A stretch of DNA of 64,000 bases from NCBI RefSeq assembly GCF_028453695.1, contig NC_135777.1, positions 19,147,714-19,211,713 of the forward strand, read 5' to 3'. The notes under the pieces are model-generated. The model was not told the DNA's origin and made no database searches. It saw only the letters and a program-made list of their open reading frames with translations. Of this stretch, positions 1 to 11,920 are shown piece after piece. This DNA is from Augochlora pura. Lineage: Eukaryota > Arthropoda > Insecta > Hymenoptera > Halictidae. A program made the position numbers and the translations under genes. Within the stretch, counting starts at the first letter, position 1, and every line of letters begins with the position of its first letter.

Positions 1-10
1 TGTGGTTAGG

Positions 11-1124
11 CTAAAAGGTGCTACCTTCTGGAGGCTGAGACAGTTTCATATTTTCCTTTAATGTCATCAAACGACGGAGCTCTTGCAGAACTGTCTTAAT
101 TGTGTATTCTCGTTGCCACTTTGCAAGCACTGGTACACTGCGATTATCCACCTATAAAATCTGATGCATTTAATACATGTTTTCAGTATTGAAGAATCAA
201 AACAAATTAAGGTACTTACCGCGCCAGTAGTACTGTTGATACAATTCATATTAATCCTGCTTAAAAATCTTACATTAGGAGCATCATCTGGATATCTTTG
301 ACCGCAATCAATTTTCAAACTATACATTCTATTTTCATATGGCGTCTAAAATAGTAATACATAATATTTAAATAACTGTACTAAATTCACCAGAATTGAA
401 ACTATAGGTTTTAGAAATATTAATTTTATTTATGCATTAATAACTGATGTAAAAAATAATAATTATGCATAAATTCAACTGAATTTAAATGTTTGAAAGA
501 AATTACTCTAGGTGGTCCAATTATCATTCCAGTCCAATGTGTAAGAGTCATGTCATCATCATTTTCCAAGCCCCAACTGATTGTGCCATCACCTACACCC
601 TTCTGACCTTGTTCTAATTCCTCTAGTAAACGAAAGTTTCGAGGCACAACTAAAAATCAGTAATTATTGTTATCTCTTAATAATCTATGTGCAAGTTTAA
701 CTGTCTCCAGGCTACTGCTAATAAAAAACCTGGTACAAGTACAGGTTATGAAACTGTGACTTTAGGCATGGTGTAACCTACTATTCATTAGTATTTTCAC
801 GATTGCCTCTCAATTCTATATTCTTTTCCGTACAAGAAAGTTTAAAAGAATAACAATATCTTGAAGAAATTGATGAATCTCTTATTACATTTAGACACGT
901 ATACTGTGCGTGATAACTTATGAAAGAAATACAACAATATCTTATATTTCGTAAAGACTATACGGATTGGGTTTCAGCCTAAAAATTTCGTGTATAACCC
1001 GTTCGATGTACTACATAGAATAGTCAATACTTCTTATGGAACAATACATCTGTTTGTCGTTTGCATCTTTAGCCTGTAAAACAGATATAAAATACTTACC
1101 TACACCGGTAGTAGGTACCGCCAT
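11..1124 (-). CDS. Uev1A: Ubiquitin-conjugating enzyme E2 variant (Uev1A / UBE2V1-2 / Mms2 family), complete, four exons
   Basis: Non-catalytic E2-like protein. In this family it pairs with Ubc13 (insect bendless) to build K63-linked ubiquitin chains for DNA-damage tolerance and immune/JNK signalling, in cytosol and nucleus. Exons read on the minus strand: 1124-1100, 649-507, 345-220, 151-11; introns of 450, 161 and 68 bp, all GT-AG, and all joins keep frame. The product is 144 residues, the usual family length. It starts MAVPTTGVVVPRNFRLLEEL and keeps the family blocks GVGDGTISWGL (26-36), WTGMIIGPP (47-55), YPDDAPNVRF (75-84), INMN (87-90) and the C-terminal LKENMKLSQPPEG. Asp100 (in TGAVD) sits where active E2s carry the catalytic Cys, as expected for a variant. 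Phe14 corresponds to the Ubc13-contacting Phe of Mms2. The start is the ATG with the conserved MAV N-terminus. Only 10 bases of 3' UTR are in the window. Identification is by recognised motifs, not by a search. Confidence 0.96.
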
Positions 1125-1849
1125 GATATCTTATTTTGTGAAGCGCTGTATATTTTTTTAAAGTGTAGCAAATTACCTACACCAAATAACGTACTACAAT
1201 CCGTTTCACTTTCGGACACGCGACTCAACAATAACGCGAATCTCTCATAACCCAAAGGTAAGGCAAGGAAAATAATATCTAATATTCCAGTGAAATTCAC
1301 TTTGCGAAAATTCAGCCAACCTCCGTGAGGTTGTCTGTTTCCACAGACTAGTCACTTTCTAGACGGGTTTACCGCATCGCAAGTTTCATATCGCGATTGT
1401 AGTTACCGGCGTTGTTTTTATAAAGTTCTAGAATATAAATTTCTCATACTCTTCATACCGACGAGTATGTATTCGCCACTTGATCAGTTTTATGGTATCA
1501 AATACAACGTTACAGATATTAATATATTAGTTTTTATCGAAATATTATTTCTATTTAGAAACCTTGATTTTTCCTGCGATAGTATATATGTACGTATAGC
1601 TCTTGGCAGCAAATGGCGTCAATGAATCTTATTCCAACAATTTTATGTACGAAACTCGTAATCTAACATTTATTATTAAATTTTCGAAATTAGTGATTTA
1701 AATGTTTAGTTGAAAGATGACTGATTTTACTCAGCTGACATTTGTCGTGGGCTACGAGTATTGAACTGTCTGTGCAGAGACAGGGCACCGTATTTTTTCG
1801 ATACGTATATGAACAACATGAAAGCTAGAGGGAAGGATGGTTGGTAGAA
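1125..1849. promoter_or_regulatory. Upstream region of Uev1A, possible bidirectional promoter
   Basis: This 725-bp stretch separates the Uev1A start codon on the minus strand from a possible plus-strand first exon at 1850. It should hold the Uev1A 5' UTR and promoter. I see no clear TATA box placed for either gene. The composition is AT-rich up to about 1730, then turns more GC-rich toward 1850-2010. Calling it bidirectional depends on the exon at 1850 being real. Confidence 0.4.
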
Positions 1850-1912
1850 ATGGCGTCGGCCGATAGAGGGGAGGAAGTCGGTAGTATCGCGCCGGCTGCG
1901 CAAGAGCAGCCT
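1850..1912 (+). CDS. Candidate first coding exon of an unidentified plus-strand gene (21 codons, then splice donor)
   Basis: An ATG in good context (gaaATGG) opens a frame coding MASADRGEEVGSIAPAAQEQ then P. It is followed at 1913 by GTAAGG, a strong donor; unspliced, the frame stops eight codons later. An in-frame TAG lies 18 bases upstream of the ATG, so this is the first ATG of its frame. The peptide is small, acidic and low in complexity, as N-termini of large insect proteins often are. It faces away from Uev1A, 725 bp from that gene's start. I cannot recognise the protein, and I found no matching second exon in the remaining 62 kb. If real, the gene has a very long first intron. It could also be chance. 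Confidence 0.35.
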
Positions 1913-3719
1913 GTAAGGCAGATTTTCCAATAATGAACAACCCGTGGTAACTGTCAGTCTGCTCGTGGTGCATTTCGTTGACTCTTGCTGCGCACAGTGT
2001 GTCCCGGCGTGTGTTAAAATGTGCTGTACGATATATTAAATACACCACCGAACGCGGATTACTCGAAGAACAACGAGGATCCTGCTCTAAAATAGGTACG
2101 TGAATTTAAAAATCATATTATTCGAATTTTTACGGCAATAGAGAACTGCCTTCGGAGTTCTGCGCGATGTTTGACAGTCGGGCAGATACACCTACCGAAC
2201 TGTCCACCATAATAAACAAACGAACGCCATTGACCTTTAGCTACTCATTGTCGCCAATTTCGAAGGAATTTAAAAAGCGTGATTCTTTTCGGAGATGATT
2301 GCCTGTTTCACTCAAAGTGATTCGAATCGGAGTTTACCAAAATTTTTTGAGCAATTCGTATTTCTGTCACCGCTCTAGAGTTACCAGTGAAAGGGACTGT
2401 AAACAGAAAGTATCGATAAGCTTAACTCGCGTGTGAAAGGTGTTTGTCACTGAATCTATATCTGGCAAATAATTTTATAGCTTTTATCCTGTCGTAGAAA
2501 TTAGTAACCATGCAATTGTGTCTTGCATTTCTCTTACTAATGACAATTTATTCCTCCGAAACATTTTTCACAAAAACCAAATATTTTCTTCGTTTGGAGC
2601 AAGCAAATGTATGCTTCAAGGTATCTGCTTACATTCGATTCTCGTTTATGCATGCATTACCATATATCTGATCCTTTTGAACCACTGTTCACGCTTATCA
2701 AAATAATCCCAACAAACATTTTTCACTCTGTTCTTCAAATATTTAAACTCGCAGAACTACAAGCTTTATAATGTCTGGTAAACGCGGATTATCTCGTTAA
2801 ACCACGTAATTGTCCGATAACCGTGAATATTTGCAGATAAAGTAAGAGAAACAATAGTCTATATAGATAAAACAAATTTTAATAATTTTGAATTCTCGAA
2901 TCACGATATCTCTACAATTTTGCCACTCAAATGTTCAATTTATAAATATTACTAAGCATATTACCCAGCATCACAAACTTAAACATAAGTCTGGCCTAGC
3001 TTCTCGAATTCACGGTCGATATCAATGCGATTTTTTGAGTATAGGAACCCATTGTTCCTTGTTCGCGTCGACCACTGCACAGTTGTCAATGAATAGTGCG
3101 GCAGCGAGGCGTGAAAATGAGAGCAGGGAAACAACGAGGAAAGTAAAAGAGTAATAAAGCGGCACTTGAGGCTTCGACGAGTGACCGTTGCCGTTGGGTT
3201 CAGGTGTATACCGTTACGAGCGCGATTAACTTCGGATATATATAATTCTGCGCGGATTCGTTGACCGGCTCGAAATTCGCCGTGAACTTTCTTTTAATTG
3301 TGTATCTGTCGCTGTGGCTCGTCGTTGCGTGGCGTCGTCGGCACGCGCTCGGCGGCATTGCGTTCGCGAGCTTTCACCGTGAGCCGCACGCGCCCACTTT
3401 GCAATGACTGTTATCGTTCGATAATATTGTGTCGCATAAGCCAATGCTTCGGCATACAACTATTTCACCGATGGCTTTAGAATCAATTCTCCACCACGAT
3501 CCAAAAGCGGCTGATATTTCTCTCAGTGGTAATGGAACTGCGAGCAATATTTTTGGTGAAGTTGAATTTAAAAGTGCGTGGGCTGCGCGCGCATCCGGAA
3601 GACTAGGGTTGGAGAGTCGCACTTCGAGGGTGCTTCGGACGATGACTATTAATTTAATACTCTATGGCTATCGGAGCGTCTTTTTCAAATAAATTACCTC
3701 TTTAATCTAAGAAAGATTG

Positions 3720-3759
3720 TTCTAAGAATTTTCTGCGAGTTCTAAGAATTTTCTCGTTA
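3720..3759. repeat. 20-bp tandem duplication
   Basis: Two adjacent 20-bp units (3720-3739 and 3740-3759) share their first 15 bases exactly, TTCTAAGAATTTTCT. The last five bases differ. Confidence 0.8.
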
Positions 3760-6182
3760 CTGAAGCTTTCTTAGTAAAATATTTTAATAGTTATTTCAGT
3801 TGCGAATGGAGAAATAATTCTGAGTACAAAATAGAATCTCGTTTTGCAATAAATGAAAATAATAAAACTATTTTTAAACGGTAATCGATTAGGTTACATA
3901 AATGTATTAATTATGTATAAACGAATTATAATATAAATTGCAAATGTCATATATACATATATGTAGGATGATTGAAAAGTTGAAAGAAACCGAGGAAACT
4001 TCTAGTGAAAATAGAATGATGCGTGGGACGGTGCAGCTACTACATTTATCACGTCATTCGGAGAAAAATCGAACGCAAGATCAAACTCGAGTGAATCATC
4101 TGTTTCCTGTGAAATATTGTCTTATTTGCACTCAAAGAGGGCGTGACTCGAATAGACTTTGAGAATACCGTTGAATCAATTGTCTTTCGTATTTAAATTT
4201 ATTGATAATAAAATTTCTCGCAAGAGATTTTCAATTTCAATTTATTCATTCGTACACGCCAGCATGCGGCTGATTTAGATCGCATATTTCAGAACGTTCC
4301 GTGGTATTCACGCTTAATGGGCTTTAAACTTCTGCTATTGACTGGTTAAATCGTTCATCCCTGCCCTAAATAGATAAGTGTGCTGAGTGGTGAATGCAGG
4401 CCCGTTCTTACACCAGGAAAGATGACCCTATTTTTCTTCGTCCCTCGAATCCTTTAAATAATGAGCTTTTGTTATATCGGAGCTTGCAAACTGATTCCAT
4501 GAATAGTTTATACACGGCACAAAGAAAATGGTACGCGTATCGTCGAGCCAGGAAAATTGCCCCATTTTTCCCCCGCTCGATTGTTTGCCATCTGAAACCA
4601 AGTGCACGCTAGTATCATCTCTTGTTGTTCAACGAGAATAAAAAAAAAAAAACTATTTCGAACGTTCGGATAAAATGTATCTCGAGAAACGCATATATCT
4701 GCATCTCCTTCCAGTACAGTTCATTTTCCGCGTGTTATCAAGCTATTAGCTTATTTATTCTTGCTTTTACAGCGACCGATTATTCATTCCTGATGGCGCT
4801 CTAATGAGTATTATCTTCACGCGTGTCCTACTATCACGAATGCCAATCAGCCTACTCCAGCAGGTCAGCTGTAAAATAAAGAGTCCGAACTATCGGTGTT
4901 TTCAGTCTACAGAAAAATCCACAGTTTACTCGGAATATAATAGTTACTTCAATGTCGACATCTAAATGTAATAAATTGAAAAGAAAAAAATTATATCAAG
5001 TTTTCGCAAAACCTTATATTTTAGACGAATAATATTTGTTGCACAATTAAATTTTGCATATTGATTGAACAGACTGGAATACGATGTCTGCATCAGAATT
5101 GTCGTGTTTCTAGCGCGAATGATTCTTGCCGGTGAAATCGCGAGGCGGCGAGCTGCTGTCGGCAAGATTCACCTGGGCAGCGCGATAAATGCTCGGTTGA
5201 AGTGGTTCGTTTATCTTTTCGAGGATCCGAGGAACAGTATGCGCATTGTGCGACGACAGTGTGCTTCGCGAAGGCAAAGGGACTGGCACGTGAAAAGGAA
5301 GAACTGTGTTAAGCCACGGAACATGGACGCCCGAAATCATTTCCGTCCGACGAACACTTAGCGTCCTCCGCCCACTGGCGACATTTAAAAGATACGGAAC
5401 CACGTGCGTCAAAGTATCTTTAAATACGACTAGGCGCGCCTGTGTGCGACTCCGGCTTTGGTCGGGCTTACGTCAAAACGGCTATTAGGAGAAATTCGAA
5501 GCTGGAAACGATGCTGTAACACGAGTGCGTGCTCGGCAACGTTGCCTACAATTTTGGAGTAATACCTCGGGAGACGTTGAATCACGGTCTCGTAGTTTCG
5601 GGTGAAAGTAGTTTGTTGCGTCTGCCGGCATTCTAAATGGTCGTATTTTTGGAAATAGACTTCGTAGAGGCACCTCGCGGAGCGTGTTACTTCAAATTGT
5701 ACAGCCTGTTCCGCATTAATGCGGGCGTGGTTATACAAAGTGGATGGGAAAGTTTCGCCAGCTATGATCACCGAGTTACGCTGATTGCCAATGTTAGCCG
5801 GATAGCTTGACTACAATCTCCTACTCTTAAGCGAGGAAGAATGCTTGTTTCCTAAATCTAAATGTCCGATTCAAAGGGACAGGGTTAGAATTCGAAGCAG
5901 ATCTTCCATTTTAATCGCGTCAATCAGAATTGGTTGTTGCAATAAAATGTTATTCGGCCAATGTTTCGAATACAATCTTATCCGAATAATATATCGAATG
6001 AAACCTGATCGGAATCATATTTCGAATAAAATATGCCCAATACCGGCGTGAGTCAGCAGTTGAAAAAGACGTCTTCCAACAAAGTCGATTTTCTTCACCG
6101 ATAAACTGAAGCCGCAAACACGAAATCTTCTGGCAACGCCTTAAGTAATTATCATCAAATGGTTCGTCCCATTTTTCGTGCA

Positions 6183-6209
6183 CCGGAGATAAAGTCAGCC
6201 TATCTCCGG
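6183..6209. repeat. Inverted repeat, 9-bp perfect arms
   Basis: CCGGAGATA (6183-6191) and its exact reverse complement TATCTCCGG (6201-6209) flank a 9-base loop. No function can be assigned. Confidence 0.7.
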
Positions 6210-8185
6210 ACGAATGTTCGCCGCTGATCCTAAAGCGGTCGCGCTAATCCGAGGCTCAGTACCGAGTAATTTTCCTGCATAAAGCGAGTAATGAGGCTCG
6301 AGGTTCGTAACCCATTATCTCAGCGGAGAATTAAATTTTTAATCGTACCCTTTCAACAAGTAAATAGCCTGGATCGCCATGGGTACACTTCATGAGGTCA
6401 GTGATTACATTAATTAGGCTCAACGATGCAGTTTGGTCGCGGATTCGAAGGCGGTTCTTTGAGATTGTCTGGTGGCACTTAAGCTCTTCCGCTCACTCGC
6501 GGCCCCGTCTCTCCTCCCCCCCCACCGTTGTTCCGTTGTAATACACCGGCTCGAAAACTTCTCGGCGGAAAAAAAAGAGAAGCGCCGCGAAGAGAATTCC
6601 TTATTACGATTTCTTGAAACGACCGCGGCGGCGCTCGGGCTCCGCGGGTTGCTTTAAATGCAAACCGTCGTATTTCTCGGGCAACGCCATTTAGCGTCGG
6701 AACGCGGCCATTAAGGGACCTTCTGGTGTCTCCTATTGTTCCACGGAAATTATGTTAATCCTTCGAAATGTAGGAAAAAAAAAGCCACGACGTGTCGGGC
6801 CTTCGCTCTGCCCCGCGGCGCATTTACATTTCTCAATTGTTTGCGATATAATGCGGGACGGCACAATGGCTTCTGATGAAAGTAGTAACACCAATTTGTG
6901 GACTCTTTCACGCGTTGCCCCGGAGCTTCCGACATCCGACAAACATCTTTATTACAAAGATTCATTCATTCCAATATAGCATTATCATATTGGAATGGTG
7001 CATTGGAAATGCAGGATTTTCTCAGTTTCAATGTATTCTCTGAAAATATGACAATTGTCATAGTTTGTTAAACTGGTGGGAAGTTTTGTTGAAGTTTGTA
7101 AAAATTTGTACAAAGTTTATCACCTTGTATGAGTGCATACTATTTTTTTTAGTGCCTATTTTTTACATGGTATCAACAAATATATACAAATATATTAGGT
7201 ACGATACCATATGTTTTCCCCTACTTTTAGCAACAAGCTCACACTAGTCACGTGACAAAGAATGCACGCGATATTCGACGAGAATAGGATGTTCATACCT
7301 TATCACATAAAAGGGGCAATAACATAGTGAAATGCTGAAAACTTGCCACATAATCAAAATCGAAGGTTTCCAACGAGCCAAGCCTGCGAAACGACAGACG
7401 TGAAGCGAAGTCGGTTGATTTAGAAAGCGCGATGAAACAAAGCGGGGTCGCGAAGGGCGCGATAAAAGTAATGCGGAAAATTTTATGCGTTCTGGCGCGT
7501 CGCGGCGTCGTATATTATAGAGAATTTTTGTGTTCCTCCGTCGTTTATTTACGGTGGTCGAGCTCGTTGGACGGAACTCCGTGTAAATCTAAGCAGGACC
7601 TCCGGTTTTCGTCGGCACAAACGCTTCCGCTGGATCCGCGCCAGTCGTCCGTCCAAAGTCGCGATTTAGAGGCCGGAGCCACCGGAGTTTTCCTTTCTGC
7701 CGAGGGAGGAGGAGGGTCCTTTGTGTCCTTGGCGACTCGGTTACCACGGCGTGTCTCTTTCCCGCGTACCGGAAGCAGGCAATTCGACGTGTTTGCGTTG
7801 CCGGTTGCGCGTTCCCGGATAAGGACCCACGGACCTTTTGATCCGACCTCCACCCTCGCTCGGCGGTCTATGGATTTTTGTTGATTTACTTTGATACCGC
7901 CCCGTACTCTAATGGTCGACGATATAATTCACGAGCACGGAAATTAAATATTAACCCCTTCAAATGTGTCCAGACTCGGCCTGTCGTGCTCCGTCTCCTG
8001 TTTATTTTCTTACGCATCAATGTTTCATGCGAGGCGGACGTTAATAAACGATGATGGAGCCTCTGGTATCGTTTTGGTTTATACGTAGTTGATGTCAGGT
8101 CGAATACCTCGCTTCCTTGATTTTAGAGGTGATCGAGCATCGAAGAAGTATGCTTATTCGAATGAATAGCTTATTATTTGAGTAA

Positions 8186-8235
8186 ATTATTCAAATAAAT
8201 TGTTCGATTATATTATTCAAATAATTGTTGACTAT
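8186..8235. repeat. AT-rich tandem repeat, two units of about 25 bp
   Basis: Two neighbouring units each begin ATTATTCAAATAA and continue with an ATTGTT-type segment (8186-8211 and 8212-8235). The second unit is two bases shorter. Confidence 0.65.
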
Positions 8236-9900
8236 CTTTGTTTTTACATAATTTTATAAGAATATATACGAATACATTCAGGATCAATTCTATTTTAAGT
8301 ACTTAGAGTAATATAAAACTGCTGATATTTTTCTCTGCAATTTTAGGGAGATTATTTGTACGTTAACAATTTACTTAAAAATAAAAAACTTTAAAGTAAC
8401 ATGGAAGAAATAAATCAGTAAAATATACATAAAGAAACACTCTGTATTGTAACATTTTTATTCAAATCGATTATATTTTGTGCGACGTTTGCACGTCGAT
8501 TAAAGTTTTATTCCTTACTCTTTATCTTTTTAGCCATCATCCGAATAAAGTTCTGCCAACTCTGGCTTAACGAGGCTCAACAGCGTAATTTAGGCCACCG
8601 TGGCAAAAATGACTGCACAGACCTGAACCGTGTATCTCGGAGGACTTAAGTTTGCAGAACTTCGTGCCCGATTTGATCGTACGAAAATTAGCTCGTCAGA
8701 TTGCCAGTGGGACACTCGGAAGCGTAAACATTGATTCCGAATGTTTAGCTTCGGAACCGCAAATTCGATTCCGGTGGGTTTGTTTCTGCGCTCCATCGCC
8801 GCAGTCCGATCATCTTTTTAATTATTCGCGGCGGCGTCGGCGATACCCGGACCGCGTCGAACGATTTATCGATTCAACTAAAATAATACACCCGCCCCCG
8901 CGGTTCTCGACGGATTCCCGATTATTACCATGGCGAGACGTAATTCGAGGCGTGGCACAACAGATGTAGGTTGCTCGAAGATTAAACCGTTTTGCCGATG
9001 CGACCCGTGGGAGGGTCGGTTGGCGAACAAAGCGTCGACGCCGATTGCCGATGAAAAATCTCCGGGAAAAATCGATCGTCCGCTGTTTCACGTATTCCCT
9101 CTCTTCCCCTCTTTCTCTCTCTCTCTCTCTCGCTCCCTCACCCTCTCTCTTTCTCCCCTAAGCTACTGTGTCTCTAGGGGTTGCAAGGGGAACCCTTGCG
9201 AGTCCGTCGGGACCATCCTTGCCACGAGTTCGCTCACCCTTGAAATAGTTAACGAGATTCATCGGTGGTCGTCGACGAAGGAAAGCTTTTTTACAATATG
9301 AAGCTCCTTCGAGCATCGCGTGCCGCGTTCACTCTCGCTTTCAGAAATCGATACGCAGAGACCTACGCAATTGCCAGTTTCCACCCTCCTCTTTGGCGTC
9401 GGTCTGTCTCCAGGAACTGCAACAAAAAAAAAAGGCGACCACCTTATATCGCGTTCCAACCTGGCCAGGAAACAATGTTCTCAGACGCGACTCGCTTCTT
9501 GCGGCGAGGGATTCCTTTGAATGTTCCACACGGAGGCCACGAAACCGAGCTTTCTCCGTCAATTTCGATCTCCGATATTCATCTCTTTGCTCCACCAAGC
9601 GTGCTCGCCTACGAGATCCGTCAGGAACTCGTTGACGTCCTGCTGGAATCGATCTTCCCGCTTTGCGGAGTGTTTCTTTTGCTGGCACCGTGGGGAAGCC
9701 TGTGGAACGTAGTCGGTTTAATCGAGTGAACTATCGGGAAGATTCTCGCGTTGTTAACATCGTGATTTCTGCGTGTATTTTCTAGAAACCGTAGATTATC
9801 GATCATCTTTGGTCTGGACGCTTTCCTTCGCATTATAGCGACAGTATGCATGCACGGCGGACTTTATGCTAGATATGCAATTTCATAGGTTTCTCGTGTT

Positions 9901-10030
9901 TTTGCGGTGTAGAAAAATGAAAACCGAACAAAAAGGAACCGTGTCCAACTTCAAATAAGAAACTATGAATAACAAATTCGGGTGGGCAAAAACGGCACAC
10001 TGGTCACAACCGGTACATCCGCCCTATCCT
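9901..10030 (+). repeat. Dispersed repeat, copy 1 (related to 40445-40640)
   Basis: Shares with 40445-40640 the block TTTGCGGTGT + GAAAAA...ATGAA. It also shares a longer block starting AGGAACCGTGTCC, running through ATAAGAA-TATGAATAA, GCACACTGGTCA and CATCCGCCCTA. The match is imperfect (roughly three-quarters identical by eye). Copy 1 lacks about 70 bp present in copy 2 between the two blocks. This suggests old copies of an unidentified transposable element. Confidence 0.6.
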
Positions 10031-10375
10031 TTGAATCCAAGAACACACAAGATTTTTCGATTAGCCTAATGGATGACGATCGCCCGGACCTTTAAGGCTC
10101 GGGACGGCGGGCGCGCGCAGGGCGATCCCTTTTCCCTTTGGATTAGCAAAATCTGGAGGGTAGAAAGAAGCTGAAAAAAGCTACATGACCATCGATTTCG
10201 CATTGTCGAGCTCAGGGCATACGTGGCGGATAGCTAGCTCATTAAGTATACGAGGTAGAAAGCGACGGTGGACAAGCTGGCGTCTATGTGTATGCCAGGT
10301 TAGAGTTAGGGGACCCCCCATCGGGGTGGTTGTACTATTGATTTTTTTCGCCCTGTCCTGTTGAATTATCGAGAG

Positions 10376-10381
<6 letters not shown>

Positions 10382-10421
<40 letters not shown>
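10382..10421. repeat. (CT)n microsatellite, about 20 units
   Basis: Uninterrupted CT dinucleotides, the longest pure dinucleotide run in the window. On the minus strand it forces an alternating Glu-Arg run in a spurious reading frame. Confidence 0.95.
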
Positions 10422-10424
<3 letters not shown>

Positions 10425-11353
10425 GTGTGGGCGAACCTGCTGGCACATTGTGCTGTCCGATGACGGAGTCGCCTTGCCGCGCTAGGAGAACACCTAGGTA
10501 AGGAGGAGTGATAAAGGACCGCGATAACATCTGCGAGCGATAAAACGTCGGGGTTGCTCCGGTATCCGGTTGGACGGGACAAGACCCGAAGATCGAGCGA
10601 GAAATAATCGAGAGCTTTCATTCGCACGCGGCGCACCGCTTTCGCGGAACACTAGGGTCCCGGCTAGGATAGCTCGAACGCGATACTTCCAATTAGGCTC
10701 TCGAGTGCCGATCGAGTGCCAACTGCACGCGGAAAATTATCGAATATTCCCCGGTATTTTCCGCGTCGTCGATACCAATTACGATTATTGATTGAGAGCT
10801 GTCGTTGACCGTAAAATTATCCTACAAAGCGACGACGCCTATCGATAGAATAATCATTTCTATCAAACACACATCGCGGGCTTCCCGATTACCCTGGATC
10901 CATGAATCGCATCGCGCGAATACCAATTAATTTATCGTTCAATTGAAAATTCAAACCGATCTTCAAATCTGACACTGTAGATCAAACGAGACACTGTAGA
11001 AGTTTGTAATTTCTTCGTCATAGATTCTATTAGAAGCAATTACCGAAGGATGTTAATTTGGGGAACGTCGCTTACTGGCCCATATAATAATTGCACGTAG
11101 AGTACAGTGCCACCTCGATTCGATTTCAGACCTACTAAACAGCAATATACCATTACACAAAACAGAATTTCTCTGATCTACGAACTGTGGAGCAGTGCTT
11201 CATCGCATGCCGCTTCGATAGGAGTTCATTGCCATTGTATGTCGAACGAACTACTGGGACGAGAGGGTGCTTAGCATTAAGCATTGAATCCGGAAATGCG
11301 GTTCTCTCTCGTTAAGGCTATATTCAGCGGACCCGAACGAATAATTTATACAA

Positions 11354-11377
11354 AGAGAGAGAGAGAGAGAGAGAGAG
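11354..11377. repeat. (AG)12 microsatellite
   Basis: Twelve uninterrupted AG units between an AT-rich segment and a GC-rich segment. Confidence 0.95.
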
Positions 11378-11850
11378 GGAGTAGCGTAGAATTCGGCGCG
11401 CAAGCAGGTCAACGTAAAATGAATTTACCCCCACTGCTCGCTCGTTTTCCCGTAGAGGAAACGGACTCTGCCAATCCCACTCGAGGAGCAGGAACGTGGC
11501 CGGCCCTCGTTACATGTTACTCGATAAATAAACGTGGAACGAGGAGGATTCTGTAATTGTCGGCGACGGGCGTGTCTGGGATGGCCGAAGGAGGATATCA
11601 ACGGGCGTCGGGACGCGACGTGCCACCCCCGCCTCGCTTTTCCAGTCTCTTGCACCACTGTATGGCATTACATCCAGAGACGGGGTGCAGTTTAACCGTA
11701 ATAACGGCCGGAGGAGTGTGCTGCACAGCGTTAGATTAATCGAGCGAGTCGCCTACGTACGGCGTATGGCACGTAGAACATTTCTCACCTGCCCCCTTTT
11801 TTTTTCTTCTTCCTCGTGAGCGGGCACGTGTGACGAGAGACACAGACATA

Positions 11851-11920
11851 GAAAGAGAGAGAAAGAAAGAAAGAAAGAGAGAGAGAGAAGAGGAGAAGGA
11901 GAAAGAAACACAGAGAGCGA
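11851..11920. repeat. GA/GAAA-rich purine tract
   Basis: Interrupted GAGA and GAAA units on the plus strand, almost entirely purine over about 70 bp. Confidence 0.85.

Larger units (their letters stand above)
1913..9900. other. Non-coding stretch, no supported gene
   Basis: No supported exon seen. AT-rich DNA alternates with CpG-rich patches (about 3200-3640, 5100-5500, 6470-6720, 7430-7870, 8800-9720). Overlapping frames on both strands in these patches are an effect of high GC, not genes. Contents noted separately: a 20-bp tandem duplication at 3720, a perfect inverted repeat at 6183 and a short AT tandem repeat at 8186. A CT-rich tract lies at about 9107-9155. Confidence 0.6.

Noticed and set aside
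7432..7884. 150-codon plus-strand open frame
   Set aside because: Lies in a GC-rich patch with a long open frame on the opposite strand; no recognisable motif and no splice context.
10181..10636. 151-codon minus-strand open frame
   Set aside because: Its core is an alternating Glu-Arg run produced by the CT microsatellite at 10382-10421.
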